NCBI GenBank assembly: GCA_963922775.1
Contig: CAWUJG010000006.1
Coordinates: 1 to 53,294, forward strand
DNA length: 53,294 bases
Source of the DNA: JAHDDH01 sp963922775
Lineage (GTDB): Bacteria; Bacteroidota; Bacteroidia; Cytophagales; Amoebophilaceae
Direction: 5' to 3'
The position numbers were made by a program, and so were the translations under genes. Each line of letters opens with the position of its first letter. Position 1 is the stretch's first letter. This document shows positions 1-9,343 of this stretch, one piece after another. A model generated the notes under the pieces. The model saw nothing but the letters and a program-made list of their open reading frames with translations. It did no database searches and had not been told where the DNA came from.

Positions 1-116
1 GTGATATCCATCATCATTTTTTTGTATTGATAATAATGTTGTTGGATTTATAGGTTCATATTTATAGTGATATCCATTATCATTTTTTTGTATTGATAAT
101 AATGTTGTTGGATTTC
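1..116 (-). repeat. 66-bp in-frame direct repeat encoding 22 residues
   Basis: The block starting gtgatatccatcatcatt at position 1 recurs at position 67 with one substitution visible in the first 50 bases. The period is 66 bases, exactly 22 codons, and both copies lie in the reading frame of the minus-strand lipoprotein gene. More units may lie to the left of the window. Confidence 0.85.
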
Positions 117-489
117 CCTTTTGTCTTTCTTCTCCATTCATATTTCCAAATATTTCATCATAATAAAAGCTAATTGTACTTCTACTATTTACATTAATAA
201 ATTGATTGAAATAATAGAATTTTTGACTATTTGTAAAAAAAATTGGTTGATTATTATATCTTCTAATAATAAAATTAAGAAGACTATTAGAATCATTTAA
301 ATCTCGATGTATTGTATCTATTGCTTTATACAATCCAAATCCATATGATAGAGTTTATATAATTTTTTTATTTACTACACTAACATTACTCTCCTTAGTC
401 ACCTCATAAACATTTTTTACATTTCTACAACCTATACTCAAAGCAAATAAAGGTATAGCTATATATTTAATTATTAGATTTTTAGACAT
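1..489 (-). pseudogene. Repeat-bearing lipoprotein gene with an in-frame stop (3' end outside window)
   Basis: Reading the minus strand from the ATG at 489-487 gives a short signal peptide ending in LSIGC, a good lipobox for lipidation at Cys21. The frame runs on to the window edge with a single interruption, a TAA at 357-355 (codon 45). After the stop the same frame continues for over 110 residues with plausible protein composition. It reaches a 22-residue tandem repeat that includes NPTTLLSIQKND and then GYHYKYEPI, encoded by the 66-bp direct repeats at 1-66 and 67 onward. I infer a surface or periplasmic lipoprotein with an MORN-like or other short repeat tail of unknown function. It may be a recent nonsense pseudogene, a gene with stop readthrough, or a sequence error. 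No family was recognised. Confidence 0.6.
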
Positions 490-654
490 AGTATGAAAGA
501 TTAAAGAAGCTAAATTAAAAGTTAAAATAAAGTAAAAAGAAAATCAAAGTTTAGATACATAATATTAATTCAAGCATTTCATATATAAAATTACAATAAT
601 TCCTTTACACAAATATATAAAAAAATACCAAAATATATTTTTTATATAATTAAG

Positions 655-670
655 CCCCCCCCTAATCCCC
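655..670 (-). other. G-rich tract just after the transporter gene
   Basis: On the plus strand eight Cs are followed by taat and then four Cs. On the transcribed (minus) strand this reads GGGG-ATTA-GGGGGGGG, starting a few bases past the stop codon of the 675-2105 gene. It is the most G-rich spot in this AT-rich neighbourhood. It could be a length-variable homopolymer or a folded transcript end; nothing in the sequence decides. Confidence 0.4.
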
Positions 671-674
671 AAAA

Positions 675-2105
675 CTACACACAAAAAAACAATAACCACA
701 CCAAAAACAGAATAGGCAACAAAACAACCAAAGAATAACGAAAAATATATCCAAAAAAAGAAGGCATACCAACACCAGATTGCTCAGCAATAGCCTTGAC
801 CATAAAATTAGGCCCATTGCCAATATACGTCATAGCACCAAAGAATACTGCAGCCAAAGAAATAGCTTCTAAATTAGGTATAGCATGCGGAAAAATACCA
901 CGAGCATAATTTTTTACTGCCACCATATCATGAATAGAACTACCATCAGTAGCCATGCTTGCAGCCAAACAATTTAAATAAGTAGGAGCATTATCTAAAA
1001 CAGCAGAAAGCATACCAGTACCCCAATACAAAGTATGGAAGTTGATTAATGACTTTCCAGCATCAGACTGAGCAAAAGTACTTACAAGTGCTAAAGCAGG
1101 AATCATAGTGAAAAAAATTCCAATAAAAATAAAAACTACTTCTTTAATAGGCTCAAAACTGAATTGATTCTCTTTTAAAACTTCAGGTTGAGCATAAAAA
1201 TAAGCTAAAAAAGCAGTAAATAATAAAATACATTCTCTTAAAAAAGAAAAATGATGTCCATGATAATGAATAGCAGGTATTTGACTAAAAATATTAGGAT
1301 CTAAAAATACAGCTACAATAACAATGAGCAAAAAAATAAAATTACTTTTACCCTTAATAACAATACTAGTACTAGAAGAAGTAGAGGATTGAGCTATAGC
1401 AGCATGCTTAGCCTTATTTTTTTTGTCAAAAAAATAAAATACAAGAGCAAGAGCAGACAAAGTAAACAACCAAGGAAGAAAATTATGTGTTAAAGTCCAA
1501 AAAAAGGGTACTCCTTTTAAAAAGCCTAAAAATAATGGTGGATCACCAATAGGTGTTAAAGCACCACCAACATTACTTACCATAAAAATAAAAAATACAA
1601 TATGATAAGGTTTTATATGTTTTTTATTTAAACGAATATAAGGCTTAATCAAAAGCATAGAAGCACCTGTAGTACCAATAAAATTAGAAAGTAGTGCACC
1701 TATCAATAAAAGAATGATATTAACTCTAGGCGTAGCTACTGTATTAACATGTAAAAGAATACCTCCAGAAATAATATATAAAGCAGCAATGAGCACAATA
1801 AATTGTATATATTCTGCTAAAGCTTCTATAGGTGGAGTCCAAGCATGTAATACAAAAATGTAATAGCTTGCTACAAATAAACCTAAAATTATAGCTACTT
1901 TGGGGTAATGCTTATGCCAAAAATGAGCATATAGCAAAGGGCCGGTAGCAATCATAAGCAGCAACAAGATAAAAGGTGTAGTTAACCATAAAGGTGTAGC
2001 AATTTTATGGGTATTATTGGCAAAAAGTGGGAGGACAAAAGAAAAACATGGTAATAGATATCTAAGAACAGATCGAAAAGAAAATAATGAATTGAAAAAA
2101 AACAT
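675..2105 (-). CDS. CitMHS_2 / NhaD-like ion transporter family protein
   Basis: This is a 476-residue polytopic inner-membrane protein with about eleven hydrophobic segments and a possible N-terminal signal-like helix (residues 10-30). Family hallmarks are GTTGASM (about 144-150), SNVGGALTPIGDPP (177-190) and the second half-repeat around SAVLDNAPTYLN. These match the ArsB/NhaD/CitM superfamily, in which two inverted halves carry Asn/Gly/Pro-rich hairpins. Bacteroidota members are annotated as putative citrate transporters or sodium:proton antiporters, and the substrate cannot be told from sequence. The upstream gene (2112-2651) ends 6 bases before this ATG on the same strand, so the two are probably co-transcribed. 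Confidence 0.85.
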   Translation of the reverse strand: MFFFNSLFSFRSVLRYLLPCFSFVLPLFANNTHKIATPLWLTTPFILLLLMIATGPLLYAHFWHKHYPKVAIILGLFVASYYIFVLHAWTPPIEALAEYIQFIVLIAALYIISGGILLHVNTVATPRVNIILLLIGALLSNFIGTTGASMLLIKPYIRLNKKHIKPYHIVFFIFMVSNVGGALTPIGDPPLFLGFLKGVPFFWTLTHNFLPWLFTLSALALVFYFFDKKNKAKHAAIAQSSTSSSTSIVIKGKSNFIFLLIVIVAVFLDPNIFSQIPAIHYHGHHFSFLRECILLFTAFLAYFYAQPEVLKENQFSFEPIKEVVFIFIGIFFTMIPALALVSTFAQSDAGKSLINFHTLYWGTGMLSAVLDNAPTYLNCLAASMATDGSSIHDMVAVKNYARGIFPHAIPNLEAISLAAVFFGAMTYIGNGPNFMVKAIAEQSGVGMPSFFGYIFRYSLVVLLPILFLVWLLFFCV

Positions 2106-2111
2106 AAAATA

Positions 2112-2651
2112 TTAAAATTTTACAACAATGTTGGCAAAAGAGACATATAAGCTAAGAGAGGTATCAATACCTATATTTTTGTAAAAAATACGCATACATA
2201 AAGATAGAAAAGGTACAGCAGGAGTATATGAGGCAATAGAACATAATTCTTCACCATAACCAGTTACTAAACCTGTATAGAATCCAAAAATATATTCAAA
2301 AGATGAGGTTTTGTGTACAAACCAATCTCTACAAATACCAAAAAGCATACTTGTTTTTTGATAGCAATTTTGGAATGCACTCCAACAAAGACCTTTGTAA
2401 GATATACTTATTAAATAGGTAAATAGATCATGTTGTTTTCTAGCATCATTATCATAATGCCAGACAAAAGTACCCAAAGATAATTGATTGGAAGCAGGTT
2501 TTCCTTTAAGAAGCTTCCATAAACTATATTTTTGATTATTAACAGGAAGATGAGTATGTTCTATATTTTTTTTCCCCATACTAAGTGTAATCACAAGAAA
2601 AAAAAACAAAAGAATAGAAAAAACAGTTTTAGTAGTAATTTTTTGCATCAA
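2112..2651 (-). CDS. Small secreted protein, possible outer-membrane beta-barrel
   Basis: The 179-residue product has a clear signal peptide (residues 1-26, hydrophobic FSILLFFFLVITLSMG). The mature part is rich in alternating aromatic and hydrophobic stretches and ends in Phe (NIVVKF), as many outer-membrane barrels do. The C-terminal half loosely resembles the last strands of PagP, the lipid A palmitoyltransferase, in its G-F-x-x-G-x-V-T core, following proline-rich strand and terminal aromatic strand. That resemblance is from memory and weak. Two start ATGs are adjacent (2651, 2648). It lies 6 bases upstream of the transporter gene, suggesting one transcript. Confidence 0.5.
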   Translation of the reverse strand: MMQKITTKTVFSILLFFFLVITLSMGKKNIEHTHLPVNNQKYSLWKLLKGKPASNQLSLGTFVWHYDNDARKQHDLFTYLISISYKGLCWSAFQNCYQKTSMLFGICRDWFVHKTSSFEYIFGFYTGLVTGYGEELCSIASYTPAVPFLSLCMRIFYKNIGIDTSLSLYVSFANIVVKF

Positions 2652-2987
2652 AAAAAGAATATTTTTAAAAATTTTAGATTTTCATCATGTAATTTAACTA
2701 AAATATATTATAATTTGACATTTTTGCATTTAAATAGCATAGCGTTTCACAGATAGTATATTCAACAAAAAATAAATTATAATATATGAATGAAATAATA
2801 AATAGCAATAAAAAACATTATTATTACATATAATATGTAACATACAAAGATTACTGCTGCAGAAAAATTTTAATTCAGCTCATTTAATAAATAATCTCAT
2901 TCTTTTGTTTAGAAAATTTTAACCAATTTATACGTAAAAAACGTATGTAAGCACAAAAAATATACTAAAAAATCTATACATTCATCT
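2652..2987. other. Divergent intergenic region
   Basis: These 336 bases separate the minus-strand barrel gene from the plus-strand EndoQ-UvrD gene and must hold promoters for both. I see no convincing gene. A small perfect inverted repeat (ATACGT at 2930-2935, ACGTAT at 2941-2946, A5 spacer) lies about 40 bases before the EndoQ-UvrD ATG and could be a regulatory site; this is weak. Confidence 0.4.
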
Positions 2988-5900
2988 ATGTTTTATATTG
3001 CTGACCTACATGTACACTCCCATTATTCAAGAGCAACAAGTAAAAATCTCAACCTAGAATCACTCTACCAATGGGCCAATATTAAAGGTATACAAGTGGT
3101 AGGTACAGGAGATTTTACTCATCCAGCTTGGTTTAAAGAATTAGAAAATAAATTGATTCCTGATAATAATACAGGATTTTATGTATTGAAAAATCCTCCA
3201 CCTCCATTATTTAAATACCAACATATTGATGTAAAATTCTGTTTAACCACAGAAATAAGTTCTATTTATAAATACGGAGAAAAAGTAAGAAAAAACCATA
3301 ACTTACTCTATGCCCCTGATTTAGAAACAGTAAAAAAAATAAACTATCAGCTCTCAAAAATAGGCAATCTAAAATCTGATGGTAGACCTATATTAGGCCT
3401 TTCAGCAAGAGATTTACTAGAAATTGTAAAAACAGCTTCTAACTATGCTTACCTAATACCTGCTCATATCTGGACACCTTGGTTTTCTACTTTAGGGTCA
3501 AAATCAGGATATAATAGCATAAAAGACTGTTTTCGTGATCTTACATCACATATATTTGCTGTAGAAACAGGTCTCTCTTCAGATCCACAAATGAATTGGC
3601 GCGTAAGTGAACTAGATAATTATACACTAATATCAAATTCAGATGCCCATTCACCACAAAAATTAGGAAGAGAGGCGAATATGTTTAATACTGATCTCAC
3701 CTACAATGCCATGTTTGAAGCTATAAAAACAAAAAAAGGCTTTTTAGGCACTTTAGAATTTTTTCCTGAAGAAGGAAAGTACCACTTAGATGGACATCGA
3801 AATTGTAATGTATGTACAATACCTATCCAAACACAGGAACAAAAAAATATATGTTTGGTATGCAAAAAAGCATTAACTGTAGGCGTATTACACCGAGTAG
3901 AACTACTAGCAGATAGGCCTGAAAATGAATTGCCAAAACAAACAACATCATTTATACATATTGTGCCCTTACCAGAAATAATAGGAGAAATAAAAAATTT
4001 AGGCATAAATACTAAAGGTGTAGAAGAAGCTTATCAGCATATAATAGGTTTATATGGCAATGAATTTAATTTTATCAAAAATGTTCCCCTAGAAAATATA
4101 GAAAAAGATTTAGGCATAGTATATAAAGAAGCTATAAAACGATTAAGAGCACAAAAAGCAATAATACAAGCTGGTTATGATGGTGTATATGGAAAAATAT
4201 TATTTTTTCAGGCAGGAGAAATAGAAAAACTCCATGGGCAGCTAAGCATATTTCAACAAAATCTACCCATCATAAAAAGAAAAAAAATAGCTACTAAACA
4301 GGTCATAAAACAAAAAATAAATAAGACGAATGAAAAATTTTTTATACATCCCAAGCAACAAGAAATTATACAAAATACACAAGGAGCACTACTAGTTACT
4401 GCAGGGCCAGGAACAGGAAAAACACATACATTAATAGCATGGATAGCCAATGCTATGCAAAAAAATGAAAGTACAAAAGTTTTAGCCATAACATTTACCA
4501 ACAAGGCTGTAGAAGAAATTAAGATAAGAATCAATCAAAAAATACCACAAAAAGAGAAAAATGTTATAGTAGGCACCTTTCATAGCATAGCATACACCAT
4601 ACTTCAAGAAGAAAAAAAGATACAACAAATTTATACTCCAGAAGAAAGAAAAATTATTATACAACAAATTTTTCACCACCAAAACCAAAATATAGGCAAT
4701 ATATTGACTGATTTTTTTGAAAAAAATATACTTAAAAAACCAAAATATTTTGAGCAATATATTCAACCTTATCTTGACTATTTATCAAAAAACAAGGCAA
4801 CAGATGTATTAACACTTATTTATCAAATGCTTAAACTCTGGCAAAAAGACGATAAATTATGGAAAAAATTTCAAAAAAAATATACCCATTTTGCTGTAGA
4901 TGAATTACAAGATATCAACTATTGGCAATACCAATGGATAAAAATGCTATCAAAAGATAAAAATGTTTTGTGTATTGGAGATCCTAACCAAGCAATATAT
5001 CAGTTTAGGGGATCTGATGCAAAATATTTTTTTCAGCTAAAAAAAGAACTACAGCCAAAAACGTATATATTAACAAAAAATTACCGTTCTACCCATACTA
5101 TTGTACAAGCAGCCAGTAAAGTAATAGCACACAATACAGACTATATTGATATGCAGTGGGAAAAAAATGAAGCACAAGGATTACCTATACAGCTTACCCA
5201 GCATAAAAATGCATTTCAAGAAGCTCAACATGTTGCAAAAAAAATACAACAATTGGTGAGTAAAGATGATAACTTGGCTTTAGGTACACATGATGAGCAT
5301 CAGCATACATATGCAGACATTGCCATATTATTTAGAACAAAACAAGTAGGTAAAATGGTATTTCAAAGCTTACAAAAAGAAAATATTCCTATCCATTTTC
5401 ATGATGAAAAACATACAACAAGTGAAATACACAAGGTGCTGATTACTATTTTCAAAATATTTGTTATGCCACATAATACATTTTCTCTACAAGTATTTTT
5501 AGTGGATATACTCAAATTTTCATTACTAGAAGCGCAAAGGTGTATTAAAAAATATATTGACAATCAGCATCAGTTTACAGCAAATCTATGTAAAGAAATG
5601 CCTATAACCTATCAAAAAAAATATATAGTATGGCATAAATTTTACCATACATATAAAAAATGCACAAGCATACAAAATATGCTTCAAGATATTTTTAAGA
5701 TGTATATTACACCAATATATAAAGAGGATAATGATTTTTTTTTACAAAAAGATATACTTGATATAGCACAAAGATATACCTGTAAAAAAAGTTTTCTACA
5801 TGATATTATACTACACAAAACAAATAATACACAAGAAAAAAAAAGTGAGAAAGTGCATTTACTAACTTTTCATGCTGCTAAAGGGATAGAATTTCCTATA

Positions 5901-6155
5901 GTATTTATAGTAGGAGCAGAAGAAAATATTACACCACTTAAGTATAATAATAAGGAAGAAGAACGAAGATTATTTTATGTAGCCTTAACCCGAGCAAAAG
6001 ATCAGATAATGATATCATATGCATCCCAAAGAAAGATGTGGGGAAATACACAACAAAGTACCTTATTAAGTAGATTTGTGGAAGAAATTCCATCTAAATT
6101 AATTAAGAAGTCAAAGATAAATACTTCATATACAAAACAATTGAAAATAATTTAG
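2988..6155 (+). CDS. EndoQ-like PHP nuclease fused to UvrD/Rep-family helicase
   Basis: This is a 1055-residue fusion. Residues 1 to about 400 resemble the TIGR00375/endonuclease Q family: a PHP metal site (DLHVHSHYS at 5-13, PAHIWTPWFS, SNSDAHSP) followed by a Cys4 zinc site (CNVC about 272, CLVC about 291) and LTVGVLHRVELLADRP. EndoQ enzymes cut DNA 5' of deaminated bases and abasic sites. From about 440 a complete superfamily 1A helicase follows: HPKQQEII (Q motif), GPGTGKT (Walker A, about 473), GTFHSIAY, DELQD (Walker B, about 638), GDPNQAIYQFRG, NYRST, TFHAAKGIEFP and VALTRAKD. All helicase motifs look intact, so unwinding coupled to lesion incision is a reasonable inference. It stands alone, and a terminator-like hairpin follows it. 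Confidence 0.9.
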   Translation: MFYIADLHVHSHYSRATSKNLNLESLYQWANIKGIQVVGTGDFTHPAWFKELENKLIPDNNTGFYVLKNPPPPLFKYQHIDVKFCLTTEISSIYKYGEKVRKNHNLLYAPDLETVKKINYQLSKIGNLKSDGRPILGLSARDLLEIVKTASNYAYLIPAHIWTPWFSTLGSKSGYNSIKDCFRDLTSHIFAVETGLSSDPQMNWRVSELDNYTLISNSDAHSPQKLGREANMFNTDLTYNAMFEAIKTKKGFLGTLEFFPEEGKYHLDGHRNCNVCTIPIQTQEQKNICLVCKKALTVGVLHRVELLADRPENELPKQTTSFIHIVPLPEIIGEIKNLGINTKGVEEAYQHIIGLYGNEFNFIKNVPLENIEKDLGIVYKEAIKRLRAQKAIIQAGYDGVYGKILFFQAGEIEKLHGQLSIFQQNLPIIKRKKIATKQVIKQKINKTNEKFFIHPKQQEIIQNTQGALLVTAGPGTGKTHTLIAWIANAMQKNESTKVLAITFTNKAVEEIKIRINQKIPQKEKNVIVGTFHSIAYTILQEEKKIQQIYTPEERKIIIQQIFHHQNQNIGNILTDFFEKNILKKPKYFEQYIQPYLDYLSKNKATDVLTLIYQMLKLWQKDDKLWKKFQKKYTHFAVDELQDINYWQYQWIKMLSKDKNVLCIGDPNQAIYQFRGSDAKYFFQLKKELQPKTYILTKNYRSTHTIVQAASKVIAHNTDYIDMQWEKNEAQGLPIQLTQHKNAFQEAQHVAKKIQQLVSKDDNLALGTHDEHQHTYADIAILFRTKQVGKMVFQSLQKENIPIHFHDEKHTTSEIHKVLITIFKIFVMPHNTFSLQVFLVDILKFSLLEAQRCIKKYIDNQHQFTANLCKEMPITYQKKYIVWHKFYHTYKKCTSIQNMLQDIFKMYITPIYKEDNDFFLQKDILDIAQRYTCKKSFLHDIILHKTNNTQEKKSEKVHLLTFHAAKGIEFPIVFIVGAEENITPLKYNNKEEERRLFYVALTRAKDQIMISYASQRKMWGNTQQSTLLSRFVEEIPSKLIKKSKINTSYTKQLKII

Positions 6156-6164
6156 CTTATACAT

Positions 6165-6210
6165 GGAATGGATTTGAAAACAATCTATTCCTTTTCCTTT
6201 TTTTTTACAA
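6165..6210 (+). terminator. Rho-independent terminator after the EndoQ-UvrD gene
   Basis: Arms GGAATGGATT (6165-6174) and AATCTATTCC (6182-6191) pair over 10 bp with one G-U and a 7-base loop. A long T-rich tract to about 6208 follows. The hairpin begins 10 bases after the stop codon. Confidence 0.7.
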
Positions 6211-6292
6211 AAATTCCTCTTTTTTTAAAAAGTATTTATCCCATAAGCTAAATAACAATAAAATATCCATATTTTTCTAAAAAAATAGCCCA

Positions 6293-8191
6293 TTACCTTG
6301 TTAAAATAATGCCCAATTGTTTGGCTATCGTCATTTCTGTTTTTTTTAAAGCCTCATGAACATCCAGAAGTTGAAAAATTTTATCCTCTATTTCACAATT
6401 TTTTAAAGCGGCTAAATTATCTTCAATAAGCTTTTGCACTAAACGAAATTTTAGCCTTAAAACTCCTTTAAACACATTTTTAGACAAATCATCTTCTTCT
6501 TGGGGAATATCAATATGGTATTTATCTTGCCAACTATTACTTATGGTATAGTTATCAACTAAAAAGTCAATCACAAATTTTTGCTTTTCCTCATCTTTAT
6601 GATGAATAAAGTGCTGGATATCCAAAATAATTCCATCATTTAATTTTTGCTTATACTCATCTAAAATAGCCTGATGTATAGGTACGGTAAATGTAATATC
6701 AGCGATAGCATCTAACAAATATTTATACAAATGCATATTATTTTCTAAAGTCATATGACCATAAAATAAAAGCATGCGTAAACTTTCTCGCTCTTGTATA
6801 TGAATACCTTGTTCCAAAAAATCAGCTGTAGATTCTTTTTTGATCTCCAAAATACTCTTATGTTGGACTTTTTCTTTATTTACAAAAGGCTGCTTTTTAA
6901 GCAAAATACGGTTACATGCTGCTAATAAAGTTTCTTCTTCAACTTGGAAAAGGGTACTACATTTTTTAAGATATAACATTCGTGTAATAGGATCTTGAAT
7001 AAGCATAAGGCTTTGCAAAATAGCCTTAATAGTAGCAGATTGTGCTGAAGTATCATTTTTTTTGCCGTGTAACAACACTTTTGCCTTAAACTGAACAAAA
7101 TCTTGTTGCTGAGTTGTAAAATATGCTTGTACATCAGCTAAAGTATTTTTTTGTACAAAACTATCTGGATCTTCTTCTGAAGGTAAGGTAATAATTTTTA
7201 CCTCCATATCTAATTGTAAAATTAGATCAATACATTTTAAAACTGCTTGAATTCCAGCTATATCGTGATCAAAGATGAGTATAATGTTTTTGGTAAAACG
7301 ATTGATAATCTGTAAATGCTCTTCAGTAAGTGAAGTACCTAAAGGAGCAACTACATTTTCAATATTTGCCTTATGCAAGGCAATAACATCTGTATAACCT
7401 TCTACAACAAAACAACAATTTTGTTTAAGAATAGCTTTTTTTGCCTGATAAATACCATAAACAATTTTTCTCTTTTGATATAATAGTGTTTCAGGAGAAT
7501 TGATATATTTTGGTTCATGAACTGTATCTACCGCTAAAATTCTTCCACCAAAACCAATTACTTTTCCAGACAAATTTTGGATAGGAAACATTAATCTCCC
7601 TCGAAATCGATCATAAATTTTGTCTTTTGGGTTCATTGCTAGACCTGAAAGCAACAATATTTCTTCAGAATAATGATGAGATTTTGCATACAAGCAAAAA
7701 TTATCCCAAGAAGCCTGGCTATATCCTAAACCAAACTTTTTAATTAAATTTCTAGGAATATTTCTTTCCATACAATAACTTTGTCCTATTTTTCCAGAAT
7801 TATGTTGAAATAATATATTTTCATAATATTTCTGAGCTTTTTCCAATAAAATGTATATACTTTCTTTGGTTTGTTTTTCTTCGGTATAATTTTCATTATC
7901 ATCTTCTTCTATGGTTATCCCATATTTTTTGCCTAAATATTGTATAGCTTCTACAAAGCTTATACCTTCTAAAGCTTTAATAAATGTAATGGCATTACCA
8001 GCAACACCACAGCCAAAACATTTATAAAAACCTTTTGCAGGAGATATAGAAAATGAAGGTGTCTTTTCATGATGAAAAGGACAACAGGCCCAATAATTAT
8101 TGCCTTTTTTTTTAATTGTAATAAAGTCTTGTATAACTTCTTCAATTTTTGCTACTTCTATTATGGAGGCTATAGTTTGTTGACTAATCAT
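6293..8191 (-). CDS. dnaG: DNA primase
   Basis: DnaG synthesises RNA primers at the replication fork. The product is about 632 residues from the chosen ATG at 8191 (MISQQTIASI), which fits the usual DnaG N-terminus; an ATG at 8197 adds only two residues. The CHC2 zinc ribbon is intact: Cys37-x2-His40 and Cys58-x2-Cys61, with the HEKTPSFSISPAKGFYKCFG signature. The Toprim domain, about 260-345, contains VVEGYTDVIALH, LIFDHDIAG and SEEDPDSF, giving the catalytic Glu and Asp-x-Asp. The C-terminal DnaB-interaction region is divergent but of normal length. It is transcribed convergently with the EndoQ-UvrD gene. Confidence 0.97.
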   Translation of the reverse strand: MISQQTIASIIEVAKIEEVIQDFITIKKKGNNYWACCPFHHEKTPSFSISPAKGFYKCFGCGVAGNAITFIKALEGISFVEAIQYLGKKYGITIEEDDNENYTEEKQTKESIYILLEKAQKYYENILFQHNSGKIGQSYCMERNIPRNLIKKFGLGYSQASWDNFCLYAKSHHYSEEILLLSGLAMNPKDKIYDRFRGRLMFPIQNLSGKVIGFGGRILAVDTVHEPKYINSPETLLYQKRKIVYGIYQAKKAILKQNCCFVVEGYTDVIALHKANIENVVAPLGTSLTEEHLQIINRFTKNIILIFDHDIAGIQAVLKCIDLILQLDMEVKIITLPSEEDPDSFVQKNTLADVQAYFTTQQQDFVQFKAKVLLHGKKNDTSAQSATIKAILQSLMLIQDPITRMLYLKKCSTLFQVEEETLLAACNRILLKKQPFVNKEKVQHKSILEIKKESTADFLEQGIHIQERESLRMLLFYGHMTLENNMHLYKYLLDAIADITFTVPIHQAILDEYKQKLNDGIILDIQHFIHHKDEEKQKFVIDFLVDNYTISNSWQDKYHIDIPQEEDDLSKNVFKGVLRLKFRLVQKLIEDNLAALKNCEIEDKIFQLLDVHEALKKTEMTIAKQLGIILTR

Positions 8192-8322
8192 AATCATCAA
8201 GAAAAAATGAAAATATGCAAATTCAATTTTAATAGTTTAGATAAATATATTATGGTAATTATTTAAATATTTTAATTCATATTAAAGAAATAAATATAAA
8301 TACATTTTTTTTATGATTTTGA

Positions 8323-8330
8323 TAAATTTG
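8323..8330 (+). promoter_or_regulatory. TAnnTTTG-type -7 element
   Basis: TAAATTTG matches the Bacteroidota -7 consensus TAnnTTTG and lies 28 bases before the first ATG of the dead Rpn gene. No clear -33 TTG is at the right spacing, so this is only suggestive. Confidence 0.25.
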
Positions 8331-8357
8331 GATTGTGAATGATATATTGTATACATT

Positions 8358-9333
8358 TTGATAATATTTACATTTAAAAAAATTTACAAAAAAAATAAAA
8401 GACAAAAAAGTAAACTTATACAAAAAAAAAGACATTACATTCCCCCCTTCATAAGCCTAGACTATGCCATAAAACACCTGCTTAAAAGCAAAGAAAACTA
8501 TGGGATAATAGAAAATTTTCTTTCCAGTCTCATTAGTGTAGGCAAGTATAATCCTGTAAAAATCACAGCCTTATTAGATCCAAAAAGCACAAAAGCAAGA
8601 AAATAAAGCAAAAAATCCATAGCAGAAGACCAAGAAGGCAATAAATACATCATAGAAGTAGAAAGAGCCTATAAAGTAAATTTTTTTCACAAATTATACT
8701 TTAATACTTCTTGTGCCATATATTAGATAGGATAAGCAGTTCAGTAGACTATGCTAAGATAATAAAAGTCATCCATATTGTGCTACTGTTTGATTTACTC
8801 CCAGAGAGTATTTTTGAATCTACAATATATCATGGTAAAACAGAATTTCGTTCTCTAAAAAAAGAATCTCACTCTGACAAAAGACTAAGTAAAGAAACAA
8901 AACAATACAACTTTCCCAATATCTATCCAAAATATTTTGTAGTGTATATCCCAAATTACCAAGACAAGTAGAAGATGACCTAGATGAATGGCTCTATGTG
9001 TTAAAATATGGCAAAGTCCCCCAAAATTTTAAAGGTTCTTATATATCCCAAATTCGAGAAAGAATAAACTATCTGAATATGGATGAAGAAGTAAGAAATG
9101 GTTATATCCGCTATAAACTGGACATGATAGATTTGCGCGAAAGTCATAAAAAAAGTTATGAAGCTGGTAATTTAAAAGGGCTAAAAAAAGGCAAAGAAGA
9201 AGAAAAAATAAGCATAGCAAAAAATTTGCTATCATTGGGAATACAAAAAACAAAAATATCTCAAGCAACAGGTTTAAGTATAGCAGAAATTGAAAATATA
9301 ATTTTTTTAACTAAAAAAAGAACATTTAAATAG
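8358..9333 (+). pseudogene. Degraded Rpn-family PD-(D/E)XK nuclease / putative transposase
   Basis: Three consecutive fragments in three different frames (8358-8606, 8711-8971, 8998-9333) join into one protein. The N-terminus has FISLDYAIKHLLKSKENYGI and an EGNKYIIEVERAYK stretch, the site of the catalytic E-x-K/Q in Rpn proteins. The middle reads KTEFRSLKKES and the C-terminus carries the YEAGNLKGLKKGKEEE tail typical of this family, followed by a helix-turn-helix-like end (KTKISQATGLSIAEIENI). At least one nonsense codon (just after 8603) and two frameshifts disable it. Rpn proteins are recombination-promoting nucleases with a putative transposase annotation. This copy belongs to a different subfamily from the genes at 35219 and 48691. 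Confidence 0.85.
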
Positions 9334-9343
9334 CCTGAAACCA

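Noticed and set aside
1..116. CRISPR-like repeat
   Set aside because: The 66-bp copies are adjacent, without spacers, and in frame with a protein; they are coding repeats.
2532..2756. Plus-strand ORF of 74 codons
   Set aside because: It is antisense to the barrel gene's signal peptide and intergenic DNA, Lys/Asn/Phe-rich, with no recognisable motif.
8069..8266. Plus-strand ORF of 65 codons
   Set aside because: Mostly antisense to the dnaG N-terminus; its composition looks like an antisense shadow.
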